Source: MFZZ01 sp964610165
Lineage (GTDB): Bacteria > Patescibacteriota > Microgenomatia > UBA1406 > GWC2-37-13
Length of the DNA: 6,334 bases
Assembly: GCA_964610165.1 (NCBI GenBank)
Contig: CAZSUZ010000047.1
Location: 1-6,334, forward strand
Direction: 5' to 3'
A program made the translations under genes and the position numbers. Positions 1-4,263 of this stretch are shown here, one piece after another (the stretch's first letter is position 1; each line of letters begins with the position of its first letter). The notes beneath the pieces were generated by a model, which saw only the letters and a list, made by a program, of their open reading frames with translations, was not told the origin of the DNA and ran no database searches.

Positions 1-59
1 TTAATTTGAAGTTTTGTAATTCTATTTCCGCTACTGCGGCAATACTCGGAACGTTGGCA
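1..59. repeat. attC-like site 0, right half only
   Basis: The right core GTTGGCA is at 53-59, preceded by a GC-rich arm (about 29-49, CCGCTACTGCGGCAATACTC). Its left half lies outside the window. The core is complementary to the left core of the next site (CTGCCAAC ending at 494), which makes 54-613 one cassette. Bases 1-28 would be loop. On the minus strand they carry AATAGAATTACAAA, the same leader found just before the start codon at 2983. This suggests a further cassette gene starts just beyond the left edge. A minus ORF from 73 (MSNIAANVPS...) also stays open to the edge, but it translates the attC arm and is probably not a gene. Confidence 0.6.
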
Positions 60-65
60 GCAATG

Positions 66-452
66 TTAGACATCCCACGTAATAGCGTAAAGACCTTTTT
101 CATTGGGCTGGATTGACACGTTAAAATAAAATGTTGACTTTCCGCTTTCAAGCAATTCAAAAGTATCAAGAAAGAAACCTTGTAAATCTTTGGAAGTGAA
201 ACGCAATGAATGTTTGTCTTTACGCCTTAATATAAAGGCATCAGGCTCATCATCTTTTATGACAAAGCCTGTTTTTGCTTTTTGATTAAAGCCAAACATT
301 AAACCATTGTCATTATCAACATTTAAAATATCTGCTAACTTTTGACTTATTAAAAATCTTCCAGTTGGGTATTCCAACTTAATTACAGGGTTGTTGTAAG
401 TTCTACAATTACCTGTTTTGTTTGTTCTTTTTACGAAAATTATATCTTCCAT
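66..452 (-). CDS. Cassette-borne protein of unknown function (128 aa)
   Basis: I do not recognise this protein. It begins MEDIIFVKRTNKTGN and is a soluble mixed alpha/beta sequence with no membrane segment, signal peptide or cysteine cluster; it has a single cysteine near residue 15. The start at 452 (AAACAAATGG, A-rich leader) is preferred over an upstream in-frame ATG at 536. The 28 residues gained from 536 would mostly be a translation of the attC left arm (HRHFCQACVG). The stop is at 66-68, 12 bases inside the left cassette boundary. The gene is the only one of cassette 54-613 and runs away from that cassette's own attC. No good promoter is seen directly upstream. Confidence 0.75.
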   Translation of the reverse strand: MEDIIFVKRTNKTGNCRTYNNPVIKLEYPTGRFLISQKLADILNVDNDNGLMFGFNQKAKTGFVIKDDEPDAFILRRKDKHSLRFTSKDLQGFFLDTFELLESGKSTFYFNVSIQPNEKGLYAITWDV

Positions 453-487
453 TTGTTTAAAAATTATTAGTTCGACAAAAACACTGC

Positions 488-619
488 TGCCAACACACGC
501 TTGGCAAAAGTGGCGGTGCATTACTCCGCTTGACATTTACTGCTAAATTCATCATTCGTTCTCCGCATCGGCTTTTGTGGTTAAAATCGCCACCTTCGCC
601 AAGCGTTTTAACGTTATAG
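488..619. repeat. attC-like recombination site 1
   Basis: The left core TGCCAAC (488-494) and right core GTTATAG (613-619) flank arms at 498-515 and 588-605. The arms are complementary at 16 of 18 positions (CGCTTGGCAAAAGTGGCG against CGCCACCTTCGCCAAGCG). The loop is 72 nt (516-587) and contains a small GCGG...CCGC hairpin. The spacer between core and arm is 3 nt on the left and 7 nt on the right. This left-right asymmetry recurs in all five complete sites. Confidence 0.8.
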
Positions 620-636
620 GAAATTTTATTTTTCCC

Positions 637-825
637 TTACGCACCTTCGAGATTACTAATGTGTTCAGACATTTTTTCAATAGTTTCGTTCAGACTATCT
701 ATTTCATCCTGCATTTTATCTTTTTCCGCTTCAAGTTCCTCTATTTCATAAATTAATTCGGAAATAACATTGTCAATATCCGACCTTGCAGAATCAACTC
801 TTCTTGATAAATGTGTATTATTCAT
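637..825 (-). CDS. Small coiled-coil protein (62 aa)
   Basis: The product is a short, acidic, almost entirely helical protein. Residues from about 17 to 58 show a heptad-like run of I/L/V/M with many Glu, Asp and Lys (VISELIYEIEELEAEKDK, then IDSLNETIEKMSEHISNL), which predicts a coiled coil able to dimerise. There is no catalytic motif, cysteine or membrane segment. The start MNNTHLSRRVD is preceded on the minus strand by AAACAAATTTAAAA, an A-rich leader like those of neighbouring genes. It is the only gene in the body of cassette 614-1471, ending 23 nt after the left boundary and starting 45 nt from the left core of its attC. The function is unknown. Such a size would suit a structural or antitoxin-like partner, but nothing in the sequence shows this. 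Confidence 0.65.
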   Translation of the reverse strand: MNNTHLSRRVDSARSDIDNVISELIYEIEELEAEKDKMQDEIDSLNETIEKMSEHISNLEGA

Positions 826-909
826 TTTTAAATTTGTTTAAGCCAACCCACAAAAAAAATAAAACTATCCTATAACACGGGTTTGGCGTAATGCCATTCG
901 GAAGTTTTT

Positions 910-1353
910 TTATTTTAAATACTTTATCATTTTTGATAGTATATCAATATTGTCATTTACTAACCCTAATGTTGTGTTACACCTATTACAAAGCAAGCCT
1001 CTTACTTTTAGGCTATCATGGCAATGGTCAACCAATAGATTATTACTTTTGTTATGTCGTGAATTGGTTGTTCCGCAAATAGCACATTTGCCATTTTGCG
1101 ACAATAACATTTTTTCATAATCTTCTTTAGTTATCCCATATTTATATTTCAAAACGTGCCACCTTGCTGTTTTTTCATAATGCCTTTCGTGTATCTCTTT
1201 CCTTTTTTCAGGATTTCGTTTTTCCCAATCTTTATACATATCCGATTTGCAAGATTTACAAGCTGATGAATACCTACCTTTACTAAAATAGTATTCTGAT
1301 ATTTGTTTTTTTTCCTTACAACGTGAACAAATTTTTTTATCTATCATTATCAT
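910..1353 (-). CDS. Endonuclease VII-like HNH endonuclease
   Basis: The C-terminal half carries the recombination endonuclease VII signature (His-Me/HNH fold), GITKEDYEKML...GKCAICG...VDHCH...VRGLLCNRCNTTLG. Zinc cysteines are C90, C93, C122 and C125. Putative catalytic residues D109, H110, H112 and N126 match D40, H41, H43 and N62 of T4 endonuclease VII. The N-terminal part (C9, C12, C32, C35) looks like an extra zinc ribbon and is followed by a basic helix (about 40-70). T4 endonuclease VII cuts Holliday junctions and other branched DNA; relatives in bacteria and phages are often free-standing mobile HNH genes. The start is at 1353, or at the nearby in-frame ATG at 1347 (MIDKK). All residues expected for activity are present. 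The gene lies wholly inside the loop of an attC-like hairpin, with its own promoter just upstream. Confidence 0.85.
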   Translation of the reverse strand: MIMIDKKICSRCKEKKQISEYYFSKGRYSSACKSCKSDMYKDWEKRNPEKRKEIHERHYEKTARWHVLKYKYGITKEDYEKMLLSQNGKCAICGTTNSRHNKSNNLLVDHCHDSLKVRGLLCNRCNTTLGLVNDNIDILSKMIKYLK

Positions 1354-1364
1354 TAAGTTTGGTA

Positions 1365-1396
1365 CAAATATAAATAATTAATTTGACAAACCCAAA
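1365..1396 (-). promoter_or_regulatory. Bacteroidota-type promoter for the HNH gene
   Basis: On the minus strand TTTG (1396-1393), a 20-nt spacer and TATATTTG (1372-1365) match the -33/-7 consensus TTTG and TAnnTTTG. The start codon at 1353 is only 12 nt beyond the -7 box, so the leader would be very short. This makes the ATG at 1347 an attractive alternative start. The promoter lies in the loop of attC site 2, so the inserted gene seems self-sufficient. Confidence 0.55.
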
Positions 1397-1500
1397 CATA
1401 TTATCCACCAGATAGTTTGTGCCTAATTTGAAAGTTCGAGCAAGGTGGCACTAACGCCAAGCCCGAAATCGTTATATGCAATGCTACGTTTCTGTTACAA

Positions 1501-2043
1501 TCAAAAGTTTCGTGCTAATCCAAAAACTTCTTGTTCTGTCATACAACCTAATGATATTAAAACTTCAAATAAAAATTTCTTAGAATGTATTATTCCATTG
1601 AAGCAGTTTTCTCCTTCATTATTAATCCAGTTAGCAATCATCAGATGATTTTTCTTGAAAGAAACACCGTCTTTAAAGTAAAATTTACCACTTATTTCAC
1701 CATCATTTGTTCTTTTAATAAATTTACACCAATCCTCATCATAATGTTCAACTTTAAACCCGAATTGTTGAAAATCAAGATATGTAATTTCTTCCGAACC
1801 AAATTTCTTTCTGTTTAAAAAATTAGATAATTCTAACGCCAATCTTGGTATTGTTTCAAATAAATCTTCATTAGTTCTCAACCAATATTCATACTCACCA
1901 ACTTCCATATCAGATATTGGTTTAAAATCTGGTGAACGACTTAATCCTATAAGAACACTAATTTTTTCTTTCTTTTCTCTTTCTCCCCATAGAACAAATT
2001 CTTGTTCCATTTCTTGATTTTCATTTTCTGTTGTTTCTTTCAT
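1501..2043 (-). CDS. Cassette-borne protein of unknown function (180 aa)
   Basis: I do not recognise this family. The protein starts with a Glu/Lys-rich segment (residues 1-28, probably disordered or helical), followed by a mixed alpha/beta body with many aromatic residues (VGEYEYWL, YLDFQQFGF, GKFYFKDG). No zinc motif, signal peptide or membrane span is visible. The C-terminus has a helix-like stretch (KKFLFEVLISLGCMTEQEV). The start at 2043 follows an A/T-rich leader (AAATAGAAATAAAATG). The stop is 30 nt inside the left boundary of cassette 1472-2212, and the start lies 44 nt short of the left core of attC site 3. It is the only gene of its cassette. Confidence 0.75.
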   Translation of the reverse strand: MKETTENENQEMEQEFVLWGEREKKEKISVLIGLSRSPDFKPISDMEVGEYEYWLRTNEDLFETIPRLALELSNFLNRKKFGSEEITYLDFQQFGFKVEHYDEDWCKFIKRTNDGEISGKFYFKDGVSFKKNHLMIANWINNEGENCFNGIIHSKKFLFEVLISLGCMTEQEVFGLARNF

Positions 2044-2087
2044 TTTATTTCTATTTAAGTTTTAATAATTCTTTTAATCCGCACTGC

Positions 2088-2218
2088 ATATAACAAGGTG
2101 TATATGTAATGGTGGTTCTCATCTGTAATTTCAATAGTTGTGCTTTCTATATAGTTTTTTGGTTAATCAAACATTTCAGCTCTTTATCCACCACTACATA
2201 TACACCCAACCGTTATAA
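2088..2218. repeat. attC-like recombination site 3
   Basis: Cores are ATATAAC (2088-2094) and GTTATAA (2212-2218). Arms at 2097-2115 and 2188-2206 are complementary at 18 of 19 positions (GGTGTATATGTAATGGTGG against CCACCACTACATATACACC). The loop is 72 nt (2116-2187). Core-arm spacers are 2 nt on the left and 5 on the right. The stem is much more AT-rich than in the other sites, so the pairing, not the sequence, is what is kept. Confidence 0.82.
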
Positions 2219-2515
2219 GCAATTGCTAAGAACCTGCTTCCAATTTATTTTTTCGCCACAATAAGGGCAGTAAGCAAATCGGCTTAAATATCCTTTTCTA
2301 CCATCTACTATTTGACTTTTAGTTTGTGGTTCACCATTCAATAAGCCATACTTTTTGAAAGTTGGCTGAATGTTTACAATCCTTTCTACTTCATAATCAA
2401 TAGTAGATTTGTTTACTTTTTCTCCGCTAAGAAATCCCACTAAACAATCGCAACTGCTTATAACAGCAGTCTTGCGTAATGCGGGGTTCTGTGGTTTATC
2501 AATATTTTGTGCCAT
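2213..2515 (-). CDS. Putative zinc-ribbon protein of unknown function (100 aa)
   Basis: Cysteines C22 and C24 (SSCDCLVGF) near the N-terminus and C83/C86 (YCPYCGEKINW) near the C-terminus look like the two halves of a zinc-binding fold, here spaced by about 58 residues. The CPYCGEKINW knuckle is common in small uncharacterised Bacteroidota and phage proteins; no function can be assigned. The start at 2515 (AATAAAATGGC) lies in the loop of attC site 4, so the first 19 or so residues (MAQNIDKPQNPALRKTAVIS) are encoded by attC loop, arm and core. The stop codon TAA is 2215-2213, exactly the first three bases of the cassette and part of the GTT core of site 3. The reading frame therefore spans the cassette from boundary to attC. 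Confidence 0.75.
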   Translation of the reverse strand: MAQNIDKPQNPALRKTAVISSCDCLVGFLSGEKVNKSTIDYEVERIVNIQPTFKKYGLLNGEPQTKSQIVDGRKGYLSRFAYCPYCGEKINWKQVLSNCL

Positions 2516-2592
2516 TTTATTAAATTTTAGTTGTCAAACAATCATTTGTGCATTTTAAGCCCGCACTAACGCAAGGCTGCATCACGTTAGTG
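2458..2592. repeat. attC-like recombination site 4
   Basis: Cores are TTATAAC (2458-2464) and GTTAGTG (2586-2592). The left core region 2450-2464 matches the complement of the cassette start at 2212-2226 at 14 of 15 positions. Arms at 2466-2485 (GCAGTCTTGCGTAATGCGGG) and 2560-2580 pair with one unpaired base in the right arm and two transitions. The loop is 74 nt and the spacers are 1 and 5 nt. The loop contains the start codon at 2515 and its A/T-rich leader. Confidence 0.82.
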
Positions 2593-2593
2593 G

Positions 2594-2983
2594 CTATGTT
2601 GACAAACTCTCGGTTAAAGAATTATCAATATCTAATCTACCACTATTCCAATAGTTACCTAAACCAAACCAACCACCATCTTTAGTTCTTGCAAAAACCC
2701 CGTTTGGCTCATCTACAAACTCATTGCTTGTGAATTTTATAAAGTAATCGGTTTTGTCAAATAACCAATAACTTGATAATCCTTCATTTTCCCACAACTC
2801 TAATAATTGCTTGTCGGCTTTTTCAAATGGGATTATTTCATTTATTGTAACTTGATACATTCTACTTTCTCTAATTTTTCCATCATCAAAGCAGTTATAA
2901 GTTTTTCCAATTTCAGGTAAGCCTAAAATACAGCCACTAACATCGGTTTGGCAAGATTGTGGCTTTTGTTCTGTGTTATTCAT
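2594..2983 (-). CDS. Cassette-borne protein of unknown function (129 aa)
   Basis: The sequence resembles uncharacterised proteins I associate with Bacteroidota genomes and prophages, recognisable by the block YNCFDDGKIRESRMYQVTI, then IIPFEKADKQLLELW and a Trp/Gly-rich C-terminal part (DGGWFGLGNYWNSGRLDID). That recognition is from memory and no function is known. It appears soluble, with no signal peptide or membrane span. The start at 2983 (AGAATTACAAATG) lies in the loop of attC site 5. About 16 N-terminal residues (MNNTEQKPQSCQTDVS) are therefore encoded by the attC loop, left arm and core, while the conserved-looking body starts after that. The stop TAG (2594-2596) is 8 nt past the core of site 4. 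It is the only gene of cassette 2587-3061 and follows the 46-codon ORF by 8 nt. Confidence 0.8.
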   Translation of the reverse strand: MNNTEQKPQSCQTDVSGCILGLPEIGKTYNCFDDGKIRESRMYQVTINEIIPFEKADKQLLELWENEGLSSYWLFDKTDYFIKFTSNEFVDEPNGVFARTKDGGWFGLGNYWNSGRLDIDNSLTESLST

Positions 2984-3067
2984 TTGTAATTCTATTTAAC
3001 GTTAGTAATAAATTTCAGCGATAGTTTTTCAAAGTCCACAACCTCGCCAAGCCGCAAAACGTTATTT
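2935..3067. repeat. attC-like recombination site 5 (last of the array)
   Basis: Cores are CACTAAC (2935-2941) and GTTATTT (3061-3067). Arms at 2944-2962 (CGGTTTGGCAAGATTGTGG) and 3036-3054 (CCACAACCTCGCCAAGCCG) pair at 16 of 19 positions. All three differences are transitions, and two of them become G-T wobbles on the minus strand. The loop is 73 nt and the spacers are 2 and 6 nt. The right core has no visible partner in the following sequence, so the array ends here. Confidence 0.8.
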
Positions 3068-3132
3068 TTTTTGCTCAATTTTTCTCCTACTTTCTTTTCT
3101 AAGTGGTCGGAGTAGTTAATTTTTCGGTACAT
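2992..3132 (-). CDS. Short ORF reading into the array through the last attC (46 aa)
   Basis: The ORF starts MYRKINYSDHLEKKVGEK and ends ...KFITNVK just 8 nt before the next gene. Residues 1-23 come from sequence outside the array; the rest is translated attC site 5 (NVLRLGEVVDFEK is stem arm and loop). Support for real expression is a promoter-like sequence about 35-65 nt upstream. In addition, a 21-nt leader including the start codon (ending AAAACATAAGCAAAATG) is identical at 20 of 21 positions to the leader of the ERF gene. The N-terminal 23 codons may be the stump of a gene cut by the array, or a leader peptide that carries ribosomes into the first cassette. There is no recognisable domain. 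Confidence 0.45.
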   Translation of the reverse strand: MYRKINYSDHLEKKVGEKLSKKNNVLRLGEVVDFEKLSLKFITNVK

Positions 3133-3150
3133 TTTGCTTATGTTTTAATG
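3130..3150 (-). promoter_or_regulatory. Conserved 5' leader shared with the ERF gene
   Basis: These 21 bases end in the start codon of the 46-aa ORF and are identical at 20 of 21 positions to 5990-6010, which end in the ERF start codon. The core is AAAACATAAGCAAAATG, and the one difference is T or C. A shorter form (AAGCAAATG) precedes the 67-aa gene at 6271. This is probably a standard A-rich translation-initiation leader of this element. Confidence 0.5.
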
Positions 3151-3158
3151 TTTTTAAA

Positions 3159-3187
3159 TTGATAGTGCGAAGATAACTATACTTTCG
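3159..3187 (+). promoter_or_regulatory. Possible plus-strand promoter overlapping the minus one
   Basis: TTG (3159-3161), an 18-nt spacer and TACTTTCG (3180-3187) resemble the Bacteroidota consensus with one mismatch in the -7 box. It would transcribe rightward through the two hairpin repeats (3216-3373). No plus-strand gene follows, so a product would be a non-coding or antisense RNA. The match is partial and could be chance in AT-rich DNA. Confidence 0.25.
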
Positions 3188-3197
3188 TAATTACAAA
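3168..3197 (-). promoter_or_regulatory. Bacteroidota-type promoter reading into the cassette array
   Basis: On the minus strand TTTG (3197-3194), an 18-nt spacer and TATCTTCG (3175-3168) fit the -33/-7 pattern TTTG and TAnnTTTG with one mismatch in the -7 box. Transcription would start near 3162, about 30 nt before the ATG at 3132. It would run through the short ORF into the first cassette genes, a position like that of an integron cassette promoter. Confidence 0.5.
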
Positions 3198-3215
3198 ATA
3201 ATTACACAAAATAAA

Positions 3216-3273
3216 TTTACAAAATGGGAGCGAAAGCCCAACCCATCAGCTTTGCTGTGGGTGGGTAGTTCAC
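3216..3273 (+). repeat. GC-rich hairpin repeat, copy 1 (IS200/IS605-end-like)
   Basis: Bases 3216-3265 match 6282-6330. They hold a small GGGAGC-GAAA-GCCC hairpin followed by a larger one, CCCAACCCATCAGC-TTT-GCTGTGGGTGGG (about 12 pairs with two bulged bases). Bases 3234-3273 match copy 2 exactly 100 bp further on, and the similarity stops right after TAGTTCAC. A hairpin followed about 8 nt later by a sharp end recalls the right end of IS200/IS605 elements. No transposase is near, so it may be a relic or a non-autonomous palindromic element. Confidence 0.6.
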
Positions 3274-3305
3274 CTGGAATGGATAGGAAAAATCAAGGCG
3301 AACTG

Positions 3306-3680
3306 TCAACGATGGTTGAAGTGCTGACCCTTGAAGCCCAACCCATCGGCTCTGCCGTGGGTGGGTAGTTCACAGTGTTCTTGGTTTAGACCAGATGGCA
3401 TGAATAAATGCTCACACTTTTTTATTTCAGTAGCATATTCAGCTTCACGAAGATTTTTAAGGAATCTAAACCCCATTGCGATGGCTTGTATTGCTTCGGT
3501 TTTGATGTCTTCACGGCTAGTACCTTTGTGTTTAGCGTCTAGTAGTGCTTTGGTAACTTTGCCAACTTCTTCGTGCCATACCGCTAATGCTTCAAACTCG
3601 TTTGTTGGAAAGTTCTGGTGGATTGTTTCGGCTCGTTCTAATTCTTGTAAAACGGCTACCATTATTTTTGATTCGGTCAT
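3306..3680 (-). CDS. Phage MazG-like protein with repeat-encoded C-terminus (124 aa)
   Basis: Residues 1-80 are all-alpha and resemble small phage MazG-like NTP pyrophosphohydrolases (ELERAETIHQNFP, then ALAVWHEEVGKVTKALLD and DIKTEAIQAIAMGFRFL). In MazG enzymes the metal site is EExxE followed by ExxD. Here the first is E37-E38-V-G-K41 and the second E62-A-I-Q65, so two acidic ligands appear replaced and activity is doubtful. Residues from about 85 onward have no recognisable fold. The last 21 are read through hairpin repeat copy 2, which may have replaced the original end. It is the last gene of the phage-type cluster, starting 8 nt after the stop of the 73-aa gene. Confidence 0.7.
   Translation of the reverse strand: MTESKIMVAVLQELERAETIHQNFPTNEFEALAVWHEEVGKVTKALLDAKHKGTSREDIKTEAIQAIAMGFRFLKNLREAEYATEIKKCEHLFMPSGLNQEHCELPTHGRADGLGFKGQHFNHR
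3334..3373 (+). repeat. GC-rich hairpin repeat, copy 2
   Basis: This copy differs from 3234-3273 at three bases. Two of them are compensatory within the stem: CAGC-TTT-GCTG has become CGGC-TCT-GCCG, so an A-T pair is replaced by G-C. The third is in the loop. That shows selection or constraint on the folded form. The copy lies inside the 3' end of the MazG-like gene, where it encodes residues of its last 21 (PTHGRADGLGFK). It ends in TAGTTCAC, as copy 1 does. Confidence 0.6.
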
Positions 3681-3688
3681 AACATATA

Positions 3689-3910
3689 TTATTTTATAAA
3701 TTCTACTGAAACTACAATAGATGTTTTTGTGTGGTATATCAAAAAATCGAATCTACTTTTAGTCCCATATTTTATATGAACAATCCCATTTAATGGGCCA
3801 CTTTTTCTGTTTTTCAATTGACTATCCTCATACTCAATAGCCTTGCATACTGCTTCTGTCCTAAGAAATTTAGAGTGAACATCTGTTTTTATTACTATAT
3901 CCCTATTCAT
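3689..3910 (-). CDS. Small protein of unknown function (73 aa)
   Basis: I do not recognise it. It is basic, with a beta-rich C-terminal half (GIVHIKYGTKSRFDFLIYHTKTSIVVSVEF, quoted in pieces as GIVHIKYG, FDFLIYH and SIVVSVEF). It has a single cysteine and no membrane span or signal peptide. Its ATG overlaps the stop of the upstream gene in ATGA (3907-3910), and the next gene follows after 8 nt. It is therefore very likely cotranscribed and translationally coupled. The tight packing supports it being a real phage accessory gene despite its size. Confidence 0.65.
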   Translation of the reverse strand: MNRDIVIKTDVHSKFLRTEAVCKAIEYEDSQLKNRKSGPLNGIVHIKYGTKSRFDFLIYHTKTSIVVSVEFIK

Positions 3911-4236
3911 GCTTTTTCTTGTTTAGATTGTTCAAATTCTGATTCGATTGTTTCGAGTTGCTCCGTTGTACAATTCGTTAAAAACTGAATGATTGATGAC
4001 ATTGCCATAAGTCTGTTTTCGTCAAAATGCTCGTCTATTCGTTCTGCATTTATACCGATTCGTTTCAACTCGTTTAAAGTACCGTTTAGACCGTTTATTC
4101 CTTTGCCTAGTATATTGTTTAGTTGCGGTATCGGATATTGCCCTTTATAGGCTTTAAATTCGATATTGGCTAATTGTAAAAATAGTACGCTACGGGCAAA
4201 AGAGTTGCTAATTGATTGTTTTTGTTCTGGTGTCAT
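3907..4236 (-). CDS. Phage-type protein of unknown function (109 aa)
   Basis: The protein is predicted mostly helical (SISNSFARSVLFLQLANIEF, then LNGTLNELKRIGINAERID and a Gln/Glu-rich C-terminus ending EFEQSKQEKA). It contains the block GQYPIPQLNNILGKGINGLN in the middle, which looks like a loop between helical segments. There are no cysteine clusters or membrane spans. It lies 27 nt after the Gp157-like gene and overlaps the next gene by four bases (ATGA), inside the recombination/replication cluster. A role in DNA metabolism or host takeover would fit the position, but nothing in the sequence shows it. Confidence 0.7.
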   Translation of the reverse strand: MTPEQKQSISNSFARSVLFLQLANIEFKAYKGQYPIPQLNNILGKGINGLNGTLNELKRIGINAERIDEHFDENRLMAMSSIIQFLTNCTTEQLETIESEFEQSKQEKA

Positions 4237-4263
4237 AGCTTTGCTTTTAGTTTTTCAATGTAG

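Larger units (their letters stand above)
870..1477. repeat. attC-like site 2 with a gene inside its loop
   Basis: The left core CTATAAC (870-876) is complementary to GTTATAG at 613, and the right core is GTTATAT (1471-1477). The left arm at 878-896 (CGGGTTTGGCGTAATGCCA) pairs with the right arm at 1446-1465 (TGGCACTAACGCCAAGCCCG), with one unpaired base and two transitions. Core-arm spacers are 1 and 5 nt. All of this matches the other sites, but the loop is about 549 nt instead of 72-74. The roughly 476 extra bases fit the HNH gene (910-1353) plus its promoter (to 1396). Confidence 0.75.
54..3061. mobile_element. Integron-like gene-cassette array (five cassettes, no integrase in window)
   Basis: Five units are bounded by GTT cores at 53, 613, 1471, 2212, 2586 and 3061, giving cassettes 54-613, 614-1471, 1472-2212, 2213-2586 and 2587-3061. 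In each unit the first 7-15 nt are complementary to the left core of the attC at its right end. Examples are GTTATATGCAATGC at 1471 against GCACTGCATATAAC at 2081 (13 of 14), and GTTAGTGGC at 2586 against GCCACTAAC at 2933 (9 of 9). This is the signature expected of cassettes that recombine as circles at attC sites. The sites share architecture and scattered motifs (GTAATG / CACTA, CTTGGC / GCCAAG) but not overall sequence, so they do not look like tandem copies of one repeat. No partner core for 3061 is found to the right, so the array seems to end there. No integrase gene is visible, so it may be a CALIN or part of a longer integron. Confidence 0.8.

Noticed and set aside
1..73. Minus ORF MSNIAANVPS... 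open to the left edge
   Set aside because: It begins inside the stop region of the previous gene and translates the attC arm. Only 24 codons are visible, so it cannot be supported.
453..536. 28-codon N-terminal extension of the gene at 66-452
   Set aside because: The added residues translate the attC left arm and part of its loop, and the ATG at 452 has a normal A-rich leader.
891..1082. Plus-strand ORF of 63 codons, hydrophobic
   Set aside because: It is antisense to the well-supported endonuclease VII-like gene; its hydrophobic look comes from AT-rich codons read in reverse.
870..1477. Group I or group II intron carrying the HNH gene
   Set aside because: The sequence around the gene inside the loop is only about 13 nt on one side and under 100 nt on the other, too little for an intron core, and no protein gene is interrupted.
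3234..3373. CRISPR-like repeats
   Set aside because: Only two nearby copies with a 60-bp gap and one distant copy are present, with no regular spacers or cas genes; the hairpin-plus-TTCAC layout fits an insertion-sequence end better.
3331..3699. Plus-strand ORF of 122 codons opposite the MazG-like gene
   Set aside because: It mirrors a real gene on the other strand, starts within the hairpin repeat and shows no domain.
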